Assembly (NCBI GenBank): GCA_032207245.1
Contig: CM063502.1
Span: 115,338,197 to 115,402,196, forward strand
Direction: 5' to 3'
DNA: 64,000 nucleotides
DNA from: Pardosa pseudoannulata
Lineage: Eukaryota > Arthropoda > Arachnida > Araneae > Lycosidae
Below are positions 23,576 to 36,093 of this stretch, piece after piece. A program made the translations under genes and the position numbers. The notes beneath the pieces are model-generated. The model did no database searches. It was not told the origin of the DNA and saw only the letters and a program-made list of their open reading frames with translations. How positions within the stretch are numbered: position 1 is the first letter of the stretch; every line of letters begins with the position of its first letter.

Positions 23576-25017
23576 AGGAGTTATCAATAGGTTAGAAATG
23601 CCATCCATCCACTTATAATAGCACGAATAGCGATTATTTGGTCTCTCATTTATGTTCCTAAATTAATACATCATGTATGAGAGGGCAAAATATCTGTCAT
23701 TTATTATTAGCAGGAAAAATAAGTTATATATCAAATACGATACAGTGTGCAGTGAATCGTTAATTTATTACTTCAGACAAAAGAGGTGGAAGTTGGGAAC
23801 ACTACGTTATATGTCTATGAAAGATTTTTAATCTTATCAAAAATCATAAATTACTTTATATTAAAAGAACATTTCTGTGCTTGCATACTTATTTAATTTC
23901 AAAAATCTATCGAATTTGGCTACGAGTAGGAAAAAAACTGTTGCAATTTAAGAAGCCAAATTATTTTGTGTATTCTAAAAGATTTAGCTTTAATACATTT
24001 AAAGCTGAATTTTAAGTTCCCAAATTCATAAAATAAATCTATATCTCCGCAGCAGAAAAAAATCTTAAATAGTCTATTTTAAATTTCTTAAATTTGAAAA
24101 TTCAGCAGTAAATGCAGTAAGTATATTTGTAGAATATATTTATTAGTGAAATTAAATAATTGTAAGTTTTATAATTGGTGCCTACAGTTGTTTTATCTTC
24201 TTCCTTCGAATTTTTATCTACCTTTTTCTCCTTTTTCCTCCACATATCTTACTTATATCACAAACGATTTCGATCTTTCTATACTACCATTAATGCTTTT
24301 TAGTTTCAAGTAAAATTTCAATTTTTTATTTTATCCTTTATAACATATTTAGTTAAACTCCCACCTACCTAAATACCACATTTATTGTGTTTAAAGTAGA
24401 AAAGCTTTCACTGTCACATGTGATTTGTATTCAAAAAACTTCATTGATCCATTTTTGTAAATTGACAAACATTCTCTGCGAGGTTACAAAGACTTAATGA
24501 CTCTAAATTGCCTGTTGTTGGTAAAATCTGTTACAGATTAGGAAAATAAATATTTTCTGCAAAGTATGTCCTGGTGATGTTGCTTCTAGCGGGTATATTT
24601 TCTGTAAACAGAATTTTTGCAACATAAGATAATAGCTCTTAATACTTAATGTAGGTACAAGGTTTTTAATGAATTCTGAAAAATCATGCGTCTTCATTAT
24701 ATAAGCAAAATGCTAAAGCTATAAATAACTTTTCCGTGCAGCTTTCAAATGAGAAAGCGACTACAACATGTGCACCAAGGGAATAATTATGTTGGAGTAC
24801 ATTAGCTCAGTTTAAGCGATTCTCAGAAGAAGCTATAATCATCTATAGGTTTCTTTGAATGAACCGTATATTGTTTGTAACATAAAGAAATTTGTTTTCA
24901 TTTTATAATTCCTCGCACTTCCAGGCTTCTCTAAACACAATTAATATGTTTTTGACATATTAATTATATTTTTGTTGCCACATTAGCGGGAAATGAGGAT
25001 GAATTTCTATTTAAACA
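23576..25017. other. AT-rich non-coding interval
   Basis: No gene, repeat or terminal structure was recognised. Confidence 0.6.
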
Positions 25018-25677
25018 CTGGGTGATCCAAAAGTCAGGAGAAATTTTAAAATTGAATAATTCGTAAATGAAGATAAAAAGATACAGTTTGCATCAAACGG
25101 GTGGAAAATACACCGGATTTTGTGCTTCAACGAAAAAATAGTTCTGTTGGTGACCAACAGATGGCGCTGTCTAATTCCTGATGTAGGATTATGCAAAGCA
25201 TCAAACGATATAAAAAGGAGAAACTGCAGCAGGTAATGGTAGTTGAAGCTTGTATGCATCGAAATGCTGTTCATAGTTGAGAAAGCTCTCTTAGTTAAAC
25301 TGTCTTATAAGAATTCTGAAAGTGACATTGCTGCTTTGCGAGCATATCGCCATATAAAGGGTATGACAGTATGGGGACTTGTCTCACAGCTGTACTACTG
25401 AATGGTGGACAGCACATTGAGTGTTTACTGTAGTACTAATTAACTGTAATTAAGTTAACTTGTAAGTTGTCCACATTTTTTCGTTTGTAAATCACCCTTT
25501 GGTGCAATAAAACACTTCAGCGCCATCTGTTGGTCACCAACAGAACTAATTTTTTTTTCGTTGACACACAAAATCTTGTTTCTTTTCCATCCAATTGGTG
25601 CAAACCATATCTTTGTATCTTCATTCGTTTTCGAATTATTCATTTTTAAAGTTCGTCCTGACTTTTGGATCACCCGG
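25018..25677. mobile_element. internally deleted DNA transposon with TIRs of about 150 bp
   Basis: The two ends are long inverted repeats (25018-25169 and 25518-25677). The outermost sequence is C(C/T)GGGTGATCCAAAAGTCAG, and both contain CAACAGATGGCGCTG-type inner sequence. The right end is followed by TA, while the left border reads CA. Between the TIRs lie a TATAAAAAGGAG sequence and a short transposase-like frame (separate entry), then about 150 bases without coding. The 660-bp length suggests a deletion derivative of a longer autonomous element. TA-type duplication points to the Tc1/mariner superfamily, but the family is not certain. Confidence 0.8.
25264..25368 (+). pseudogene. transposase N-terminal fragment (DUF4817-like helix-turn-helix)
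   Basis: The frame from ATG 25264 reads MLFIVEKALLVKLSYKNSES followed by IAALRAYRHIKGMT, 35 codons in all. The pattern, a hydrophobic start, VxLxYKNSES, then ALRAYRxIKG, resembles the DUF4817-type helix-turn-helix at the start of many arthropod mariner-like transposases. The similarity ends abruptly after 25368, consistent with an internal deletion, and the remaining frame runs to a stop within about 25 codons. Confidence 0.65.
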
Positions 25678-26445
25678 TACTTGAACGCTGGGAATTTCAG
25701 AAAATTGAATCCTTTTGTAAGAACATTAGATCGAAACATGAATAATAAGGGAAATTCCAAATAGAAAATTTTAACGAGTTCAAATAATTTCGGATCACAT
25801 TCTTCTGCAACATTTCTTGGATACATAGATATTTTCCTTTATAAAAGCATGCACTGTTGAAAAACTTAATATATATAGTAACAACTAATTATATAGTAAC
25901 TACTGTCTTAATATCTATTAGAGTTCAGATGAAAAATTTAGTTTACAGTAAGAAGTCCTTAATCTTCATCAGGGGCAATTTACTCATGTAATAAACATTT
26001 GACTAGTTAATTAATAGCCATTTAATTCAACTTAATTAGAGCTATATTTGGTATTATTTTACAGAATTTTTTTATACATTCTGTTATTTAAAATGTGTCC
26101 AAATTCCGCTAATAATTTTGGGATTCAATAGAATTTTCAGGGGCTAACATTCATAAAGCAGTAGTCCTAAAGCTCGGTTCTGGGGTATCTTTTTCTTGTT
26201 GCCATTCGACTGACCTAGTATGTCTTTAAAATCTAGGTGGTTGTCAGGTTTTTAGTAAGGACGTTTAAATGTAAGTCATGAAGCAGCTTTTGACGTTCCT
26301 TAGCAGCAGAAATCTGTCTTTAAACAATTTGATAACCAACTTAGTCTAAATTTTGCTCCCTTTTTTTAAATTTGGGGTAAACGTATGTAAGAAAACAAAA
26401 CTGCGTCTCAAGTACCACATTTTAAAATTCAAAATTCTCAATAAT

Positions 26446-26560
26446 TAATCCCTCGCCTGCCCTGTACATCACATATGATTATACGCTTGTATATCACATT
26501 TTATACACAATGAACTATATTTTATAAACATGCTTTTACATTTTATATGAATCTTGCTCG
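26446..26560. mobile_element. truncated second copy of the 26.65 kb MITE
   Basis: After the same unit sequence ending in AATTAAT, the element restarts as CCCTCGCCTGCCCTGTACAT and shares the ATCACATATGAT and CGCTTGTATATCACA motifs with the full copy. The right end is missing, and the sequence passes into a repeat of the flanking unit near 26552. It was probably copied with the host unit by tandem duplication. Confidence 0.65.
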
Positions 26561-26651
26561 TCTTTTTTTAATTTAGTGTAAAATTATGTCCGAAAACAAA
26601 ACTGCGTCTCATAAATTTTCAGTTTTAAAATTCAAAATTCTCAGTAATTAA

Positions 26652-26849
26652 CCCTTTGACTGTCTGGTATATCACATATGATATAAACATCTAATCCTTT
26701 ATGCGCTTGTATATCACATGTGATACACAACAAGCTATATTTCATATACAAGCCTTTATGCATTTTATATCATTGTGTATCACACCTGATACATAAACGT
26801 ATAAGGCATTAGTTGTGTAAGTCACATAATATACAGGACAGGTAAAGGG
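26652..26849. mobile_element. piggyBac-like MITE inserted in a tandem-array unit
   Basis: This 198-bp element starts CCCTTTGACTGTCTGGTATA and ends with the diverged complement (ATACAGGACAGGTAAAGGG). TTAA lies on each side (26648-26651 and 26850-26853). The interior holds short palindromic ATCACATATGAT / ATCACATGTGAT motifs. The flanks join perfectly to the sequence of neighbouring array units, where the uninterrupted TTAA is the empty site. Confidence 0.85.
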
Positions 26850-28845
26850 TTAATCACAAGAAGCTATCTCTGCCCTTAAAGTTATTTCGTTATCATTTGT
26901 GAAAGATTATTTACATAACCAAGGGACACATGTGTTTATTTTTCGTTGAAAAACTTAATTTTATCTTCTCAATTCAATTTTACTGATTTTGTCAGGATAA
27001 GATAATTTCCTAACATTTTTTCTATTGATTTTGGGGGTACAGCTATTTACCTACATTTTAAACCTCGAAAACCAAAACTGTCTCAGACATTTCATTTCAT
27101 ATTTTAAAATTCAAAATTCTCAATAAATAATCCCAACAAGTTTTTTTTTAACTTCAAAGTAATTGCGTTATCATTTGAGATATATTATTTACGTAACCAC
27201 AGAATTTGTTCTTTTCCTTCAGAAACCAAATTTTGTTTCGCCAAATCAATTTCACTGATTTTATCAGAGTAAAATAATTTCCTAACTTTTTTTTTCGATT
27301 CATCTTTGGCTTACAGCTAATTTACCTACATGTTAATTCTCGAAAACCAAAATTGTCTGAGACATTTCATTTCCTATTTTAAAATACACAATTCTCAATA
27401 ATTAATCACAACAAGCTTTTTTAACCTCAAACTAATTGCGTTATCGTTTGAGAAATATTATTTACGTAACCACAGAATCTATGTGTTCTTTCCCTATAGA
27501 AACTAAATTCTGTCTAGTCAAGTCAATGACTGTGATGTTATCAGAGTAAGATAACTTCCTAACATTTTTTATTGATTTTTGGAGTACAGCTATTTACCTA
27601 CATTTTAAACCTCGAAAACCAAAACTGTCTCAGGCATTTCATTTCATATTTTAAAATACAAAATTCTCAATAATTAATCACAACTAGCTTTTTTAACCTC
27701 AAATTAATTGCGTTATCGTTTGAGAAATATTATTTACGTAACCACAGAATGTGTTCTTTCCCTTCAGAAACCAAATTTTGTTTCATCAAATCAATTTCAA
27801 TAATTTTATCAGAGTAAGATAATTTCCTAACTTATTTTCCTATTGATCCTTGGCCTACAGCTAATTTACTACATTTTAAATCTCGAAAACCAAAACTGTC
27901 TCAAATATTTCATTTCATATTTTAAAATACAAAATTCTCAAATGTTATTTTTGTCACAAATATTATTTTTGAAACCAAATTTGTTTCGGCAAATCAATTT
28001 CACTGATTTTACCAGAGTAAGATAATTTCCTAACTTTTTTTTCTATTGATCTTTGGCTTACAGCTAATTTACCTACATTTTAAACCTCGAAAATCAAAAC
28101 TGTCTCAGGAATTTCATTTTCTATTTTAAAATACAAAATTCTCAATAATTAATCATAACAAACTTTTTAAACCTCAAAGTAACTGCGTTATCATTTGTGA
28201 AAGATTGTTTATGTAACGACAGAATGTGTCCTTTCCCTTTAGAAATTAAATTCTGTCTCGTCAAGTCAATTTCTGTGATGTTATCAGAATAAGATAACTT
28301 CCTAACATTTTTTTTAATTTTTGGGGTACTGCTATTTACCTACATTTTAAACCTCGAAAACAAAACTGCCTCAGATTCATTTCATATTTTAAAATTCAAA
28401 ATTCTCAATTTATCACAACAAGCTTTTTTAACCTCAAATTAATTGCGTTATCGTTTGAGAAATATTATTTACGTAACCGCAGAATCTATGTGTTCTTTCC
28501 CTATAGAAACTAAATTCTGTCTAGTCAAGTCAATGTCTGTGATATTATCAGAGTAAGATAACCCTAACTTGTTTCTATTGATTTTTGGCGCATTGTTAAT
28601 TTACCTAAATTTTATACCTCCAAAACCCAAACTGTGTCTCACATTTCATTACATATTTTAAAATTCAAGATTCTCAATAATTAATCCCAACAAGTTTTTT
28701 TAAACCTCAAAGTAACAGCCTTATCATTTGTGAAATATTATTTATGTAACCTGTCCTTTCCCTTTAGAAACTCTAGCTATATTCTGTTTCGTCAAGTCAA
28801 TTCCACTGATGTTATCCGGGGAATAAATATTTTGTTTTTTTGATG

Positions 28846-29573
<728 letters not shown>

Positions 29574-29672
29574 ATGTAGTAAAACGGACTTCAAGATGGG
29601 TGGTTGCATTCATGGCCCATAAAAATGACACCGTTTTAGTTACAGACCTTTATTAACAGAATATTGGACGAC

Positions 29673-29906
<234 letters not shown>

Positions 29907-31156
29907 GGGACAGGACAAACTGAGGGGTCAGCTAGCGTGAAGTTATAAGTAAAATACGTAAAAGACCCTTAACACCTGGGCCAACATGTCAGTCAAAATC
30001 TGTGTGAAAATCTCCAGGAAAATTTGCCTCCGGTAGCTTGCATCTCCTTTTTGTTTGAAAATTTCCTAAATTGTCTGCTACGGCAATGTAGAGTTGTAAT
30101 TGGTTAGACCCCATCTCTGAGGGCGTAGACTGTAGCCCCAGTGGTCAATTTAGGTTAGGGGTTAAAAAGGGGAAGCAAAGGGAAGCGGGAATTTTTGCCC
30201 TTGACTCAAGATTTGAAAACCCCTGAGAATTTTCTCGGGCCTTTTTGAGGTTTTATACAAAATTCCTACATTAGTTTCCCGATCTAGTTTACTTTTCCTT
30301 ACTTATATATCTGTAATAATATCAATATCTAAGACACTAAAGTCTATCCAAAACTATCCCTTTTCCCCATATGAATGGGGAAAATTTATTAAGATTATTT
30401 AAGATTTAGAATAATGATATTCTAAATCTTAATTTCTCCTCTTTATATTAACCATAATTTTCCAGCCATCCAATTTAAACGAGGAAGTTTTCATTCCTTC
30501 AGCATAACCTCGAAATTCTTTCTTTGATTCTCAAAGCAAAAAATTATATAGCTGGCATTTTAATTAGGAAGTAATAACTCTCCCAGGAAATATCTGTAAA
30601 GATCAGCAATAATAGTCATCTGGAACGCCACACTTTGGTAGAAAGTTACTCTCTTTAAGCAATTAACTGTAGGTTCTGCATTTTTCCACGCCACTAAAAC
30701 CCCACATGTTGTTTGGTCTTCTCTCGCTAAAGGTTGGCATTAGAGAGAGCGTTCTGACACCGTCCGGTTCAGATGCCTTTGGATTTTGTCCTAGTTTGTT
30801 CAGATGAAATAAAGATTATGTTCGGCCACGACGACTAATGTGATTCTTCAGGACAGACGTTTAGAGGGACTCTTGGCAGCCCAGTATGTCCGGGCTGAGA
30901 AAAATAATAGAGGCAAATTTAAAATAGGTTTTCAAGTATAAATTTGGGTCCTGATTTGTTCTCCATCGTTGCACATATATATAATATGCATATATGTATA
31001 TATATGTGTATGTGTAACGATGCTTATATGTACCAAACAGTAGAAAAATCCGAAAAGGGATTTTAAATATCTATCCATGATATAGATTTATTAAACGAAG
31101 TAAACCCACAAAAAAGTAAAGACACAGTAGTACCTAAACTTGGATAGTTGGGGCTA
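29907..31156. other. less AT-rich intergenic interval
   Basis: Segments near 30080-30250 and 30660-30900 are richer in G and C, and look like decayed repeats or LTR sequence. No coding family or terminal repeat could be assigned. Confidence 0.45.
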
Positions 31157-31535
<379 letters not shown>

Positions 31536-31694
31536 GAAGAATTTGATGAGATTGCAAATAGATAAGATAAGTGAGCGAGTGGACATGGATCTGTCACCAC
31601 CTATTCCACGCTTAGTTCCGACACGAACAAATGAAAATGGCACAGGTTTTGCGTTTAGAAGAAACGATGATTTAATAAAATTATTATTTTCAAG

Positions 31695-31695
<1 letters not shown>

Positions 31696-31783
<88 letters not shown>
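31696..31783. repeat. (TA)n microsatellite
   Basis: Pure TA run of about 88 bases, only about 300 bases after the previous one. Confidence 0.98.
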
Positions 31784-31784
<1 letters not shown>

Positions 31785-32308
31785 CCTAAAATTTTAGTCA
31801 TGAGAGTGGATTATGAGAGTGGAACACCAGACCTTATGTGATTTGCCGGCACTAGACTCAGTAACGTGTTCGCTTTTAAATAGACATGAGAAATCACGAA
31901 GAAAAATCAGGAAAACAGTCACAAGCCAAACTCCTTTAAAACTCCATTTCCTCCCATCATCTTCGAAAAATAAAGACTGCAAAGCGATTCGTCCATACAC
32001 CACAAAATCTCTCAGCTGAAAGCCGTTGAATTAGGACACGCTAAAGTGGAATCACTTTACTCTGGGAAATTGGTTGAGCGTAGCGTTCTAGAACATCTAG
32101 AAAGCTCCAGATTGAGAAAATTAAGTGACCATGCGGTCCGATAACCAATAACGCACCAAACTCTAGTGAGAATTAGTACAAGAATACGAAAAGTAATACT
32201 AGTTACTGATTTTGTACTTGAGAAGTTATTGCGCTCTCTGTATTGGGCTCTTTTTATTACAAAATGGGAATTATAACTGAAAAAATTAGTTTTGTCACTT
32301 ACTAGATT

Positions 32309-32683
32309 TAGTTTGTTTTGGTTTGGAGAGCTACGGTCTAATGTTTTACTCCCTGAACATTAACCCTTAATTTGACAAGATGTTTTTTCAAATATTTTTT
32401 AATTTCTGTTATTTTCCCATGTCTGTATAGACATTAGGATCTCTGTAAAATAAACAAAAAAAAATATATTTTCCATTTTTGATTTTATATTTTAAAGTTT
32501 TTCTTAGATATTTAAGACGTATGGAAGTTTTCATAAACCCACCAGATTTTATTTATTTGATTGTTCGTTGTAGCGGACTTAGCCAAATTAAGGGTTAATA
32601 AGAACGGAACCTACTGCTTAAAGTTGATTCCGAATGGCTTCGAACATCCATGCCAACAGCGGAATTCAAACTCGCGAACTTCA
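32309..32683 (-). mobile_element. tRNA-derived SINE split by a TTAA MITE
   Basis: Tail and body (GTTTGGTTTGGAGAGCTACG-like) occupy 32309-32359. The rest of the body and the tRNA part (GGAACCTACTGCTTAAAG, CATCCATGCC, GCGGAATTCAAACTCGCGAA) resume at 32599. The 231-bp intervening segment is a TIR element bounded by TTAA. The SINE is diverged from the family consensus, so it was old when it was hit. Confidence 0.8.
32364..32594. mobile_element. piggyBac-like MITE (TTAA target, CCCTTAATTTG termini)
   Basis: The ends CCCTTAATTTG (32364-32374) and CAAATTAAGGG (32584-32594) are perfect inverted repeats. Each is directly bordered by TTAA (32360-32363 and 32595-32598). TTAA duplication with a CCC start is the hallmark of piggyBac-type transposition. 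The 231-bp interior is AT-rich and has no long frame. It interrupts a SINE. Confidence 0.8.
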
Positions 32684-32784
32684 CTTACTAGGATGACTTT
32701 TATTGTATACTTACAAGCATGAGTTTGTACGAGTATATATTCAGGACCACGTGATAGATTTTCTCAACATGAGGCAAGCCCTCT

Positions 32785-32815
32785 ATTTGGTTTGGTTTAG
32801 AACTCTGCGGCCTAC
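32785..32815 (-). mobile_element. SINE tail fragment
   Basis: TTTGGTTTGGTTTAGAACTC followed by TGCGGCC matches the complement of the SINE tail and 3' body (GGCTACGGTCT-type). The rest is absent; a different G-rich repeat (AGGGGTGGCTTTAGGGCC) follows. Confidence 0.5.
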
Positions 32816-33093
32816 ATTTTTGCTTCATATTTTTGTATATAAATGTACAGGGGTGGCTTTAGGGCCTGGCAAACAGGAACTCTGCCCGTGGCGGCACGTT
32901 TTAAAGGTGGCATTTTGTCTTGCATTTGTAAAATATTTTTTATAAGGAAAAAAATGTATAAAAATATTTCACAAAATTTAATTATTTAAGCTTGGATGCT
33001 TGGAACATAATTAATTATTTTTTAACAAATTTAATTGCACAGCCAATCAGTGGAAGTAAAATAGGAAGACATGTAACATATCTAACTAATAAT

Positions 33094-33097
<4 letters not shown>

Positions 33098-33180
<83 letters not shown>
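33098..33180. repeat. (TA)n microsatellite
   Basis: Pure TA run of about 83 bases. Confidence 0.98.
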
Positions 33181-33184
<4 letters not shown>

Positions 33185-34504
33185 ATTACCTCCATGTGCT
33201 ATTGCAACTGTAATTACACATTGCTTGTATGTTTTATAACTGTAACTATAACTGTATGATGTCTTGAGCATGTGGATGCTGTAACTTTTAGTATGTATAA
33301 CATGGCTAAAGTGTCATGCTGTACATTATAATTACAACTTTCATTTAATCAAAATAAATAAAAGATATCCAAGGAACTCTGTGTTCATGTTTGAAGAATA
33401 TAAACACAACAAGATAGAAGTATATATATTTTTTGAGAATGATTGTGCTGAGTAGCTATTCGTTGTAATAAATATATAATGAAACATTAGTACATTAGAT
33501 TATTTTAACAGGATTTTCGCTGGTCTGTTATAAAAGTAAAAACAGTAATTCTGGTGTTTTATTTGGGATAGTACTAAGTTAAGGGTGACAAGCTAGTACA
33601 AAACTGAGTGTTTCGTCTAGTCAATTCATGGTAAAGAGAATAACTAATCAGGGATGTAAAAAGTTTTAGATGAATAAAATAAAACTATATTTTATGCTTA
33701 TACGCTGTTTTACCAAAAAGTCCAGAGTGAGAGAGGTATTTTATATCTTTGTCCAGAACGGCAAAACTGTTAGAACTGGCCCTGGTAGTAAATTCGAAAA
33801 AAACTATAACACATAAAAATGGGCAACTAACACTTCTTATTAAAAAGGTGAGAAGGGGAGGCTTAAAATGCATGCCTTTTCTTTGAATTTTACAGTTCAA
33901 AATTCTTAGTTCGTAAGTTTGAGAAATTCCACTCTTCCATAAGTAATTAGTAACTGAGTCTTACCCAATAGCTTTACATAAAACTAAATACTTTCCTTCG
34001 CCTTCTAAATGAAGCTTAATTTTATATATCTTCACATGAAAAAAAAATGTGATAATTTTTTATTAAAAAAATTATTAAAGATGTATTACACGATCCCGTT
34101 TGAGCGATTTCCAGGTTTAGCGCCTTTTTACTAATTTCGCGAAATTTTTGTAATTTTTTTTTCTGTTGTTAAATTTGTGAGGTTTTCATTTGGGAGTTTT
34201 AATTTTTTTTTCCTCACAACCACAAATATTTTTTCTTCCAAGTCGTTTGTTTTCCATCAAAACAGAATCCTGTTAATGAGGAATTAAGTACAAATAGATT
34301 CAAGATCAATTAGATATTCAGCTCAAATAAAAAAAAATTAACAGACAAATTAAACAAAAGCGGTGAGGGGAAAAGCTAGAACAACAAATTCTCTACGATG
34401 CTATCACGTGATATAACTATTTTAAAGAATTCTTAAAATGTAAGCCGGCGAGAGAGAATTATATCCCCCCACAGGTTAAATCTGAGCGAGAGAAATTCAC
34501 CAGA
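33181..34504. other. intergenic interval
   Basis: Nothing recognised beyond short unsupported frames (for example 33685-33900 minus). Confidence 0.6.
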
Positions 34505-34560
34505 GCATTCCGGACCCACCTTAAGCAATAGGTTCCGGTCTAACCACCAAGGTCTAAACT
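34505..34560 (+). mobile_element. SINE body fragment
   Basis: CCGGACCCACCTTAAGCAAT followed by AGGTTCCGGTCTAACCACC corresponds to the TTAAGCAGTAGGTCCCGGTC body of the SINE family. Head and tail are missing. Confidence 0.6.
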
Positions 34561-34603
34561 AACTGCCTGCAGAATTCCAAACGCAATGAGAGATACAAAA
34601 GAT

Positions 34604-34784
34604 CAGGGGCGTATGCAAGGAGAGGGGTTAGGGGTTTAAACCCACTCCCCCCTTGAGCTCAGACAAAATGGAAAAAATAAAAATTTTAGTAGAAATTATG
34701 CGGGCTATTATTTTTTATAATTATGACCCCCCTCCCCTTGAAAATTATGAGCCCCCTTTTGAAAAAATTCTGCTTACGCCACTG
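34604..34784. mobile_element. short TIR element (hAT-like termini)
   Basis: The left end CAGGGGCGTATGCAAGG and right end CTGCTTACGCCACTG are inverted repeats bounding 181 bp of G/C-run-rich non-coding sequence. CAGGGGCGTA-type ends are common in hAT-like non-autonomous elements. No 8-bp target duplication is visible, so the superfamily is a guess. Confidence 0.5.
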
Positions 34785-35362
34785 AGTGCATGATTGTAAG
34801 GATCTGAACTATGAGTCATAACCATAAATCATCTAAAATAGCAAATCGAGTTCCAGTAATAATAAAGAGGGGAAAGACATATTTTCACTCAAAATACACT
34901 TTTTAATAGGAGAATAACATATGAAAGCTGAGGTGTAAATATTTTCCGTTGTAATAAGATTTCATTTTGTTTCCTAAATCCTTCAAAGCTTCAGTAAATA
35001 AATATCTATTTATCTCTAGTGAATCTTCTTTTACGGATATGCCACCTCATATAATTCGAGATTTTAACAAAAAAATCGTTTCAAAAAATTAAATTGGGCA
35101 GTAGTGAAATCAATAACTTCTATTATTTACGAAAATAGAAGTAACAGCGTCAAATTTAATCGCCTTACATGCTTTTCCTAAGTGCTTTAAAAATAAGAAA
35201 TTGCAACTTCTTTTATTGGAGTCTCGAAAGAATTACTCTGAAAGAAATGCTCACCGATGCTTGTTAAATCCACAAGTGTAGGATCTTTCACATCGAAAAT
35301 CGAAAGCGTACACTTGCGCCATCTACCGATTATAAAGAGTATTAAAAAATATGTTTGCAATG

Positions 35363-35363
<1 letters not shown>

Positions 35364-35412
<49 letters not shown>
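35364..35412. repeat. poly(T) run, 49 bases
   Basis: Uninterrupted T-run. Other long A/T homopolymers are T35 at 38174-38208, T27 at 40432-40458, T25 at 62451-62475, an A-run near 49867 and an A-run at about 50823-50850. None is placed as the tail of a recognisable retrocopy. Confidence 0.95.
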
Positions 35413-35756
35413 CACAAGATTTGTAGAAAGATAATATATTTTAAAGATCAACTATTTTTCTAATATTAATATCATTAACTATTTTATAAATATGCAAATG
35501 GTATTACACTAAGCTTTATGTTTATCTGTGAAAATGTATTAAAAGATCATAGATATGTATTTAGTAATGTATAATTCGCGATGCAAACAATTTACAAAGA
35601 ATGACAGCAGAAAGCAATTGTTGAGAGAAAAGCGAATAGCAGTGAATTGTGAAATTCTTTCATTTTTAGATTTAAACACATATTTTCCCAAAATATATGC
35701 TCGTATTAACATAGGTAGGGTTTTATTCTCAATCAAATGTGCTTTTCCTTTAAAAT

Positions 35757-35945
35757 TCTTCCATTTTTATAAATAACTGTTGTGGAAATGTGCATTTAAA
35801 TTCCAGAATAAAAAATCTAAACATATATGAATATTGAACAGAATATATTTTAAAGAATATACGTGTATTTTGTTCACATAGTAATATATAGTCGGAAAAA
35901 TTAGATGGGGGGAGGGGATCAGTTGAATCCTCCAACCCCTTGGTT
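35757..35945 (+). repeat. dispersed repeat, copy A
   Basis: TTTTTATAAATAACTGTTGT, GGAAATGTGCATTTA, TATTTTGTTCACATAGTAAT and a G-rich end (ATGGGGGGAGGGG with TTGAATCC) match the order and sequence at 47.44-47.62 kb. No termini or coding sequence were recognised. Confidence 0.65.
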
Positions 35946-35947
35946 TT

Positions 35948-36093
35948 GGGTGCTTCTTTTCGGTACCGGAGTCTTTGTGTTTGAATATTACAGCTGGTAT
36001 ATATCGTCGTAGTCCATTGTAGTTGGTATTAAGTAATAGATCATGATCCCTCGCCTAAGAAAAGAGTAGACCATACCACTACTAACCAAACCA
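35948..36093 (+). mobile_element. degenerate SINE
   Basis: The fragment keeps CGGTACCGGAGT, a decayed B-box region, ATATCGTCGTAGTC, AAGTAATAGATCATGATCCC, GTAGACC and an AACCAAACC tail in family order. Confidence 0.7.

Larger units (their letters stand above)
26352..28845. repeat. tandem array with a unit of about 273 bp
   Basis: Units carry CCTCGAAAACCAAAACTGTC, then ATTTTAAAATNCAAAATTCTC, AATAATTAATCACAACAAGC, GCGTTATC, ATTATTTACGTAACCACAGA and TATCAGAGTAAGATAA. The start of the first motif recurs at about 27060, 27335, 27607, 27880, 28084, 28350 and 28614. Spacings are therefore about 275, 272, 273, 204, 266 and 264; the short one is an internal deletion. Two partial units at 26380 and 26570 carry a MITE. 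The array is non-coding, and divergence between units is moderate. Confidence 0.88.

Noticed and set aside
25455..25826. 123-codon minus-strand ORF
   Set aside because: It runs through the right TIR of the 25.0-25.7 kb element and beyond its end. The matching frame in the left TIR is only partly open.
26352..28845. CRISPR-like array
   Set aside because: The whole 273-bp unit repeats, with no short repeat and unique spacer pattern, in a eukaryotic context.
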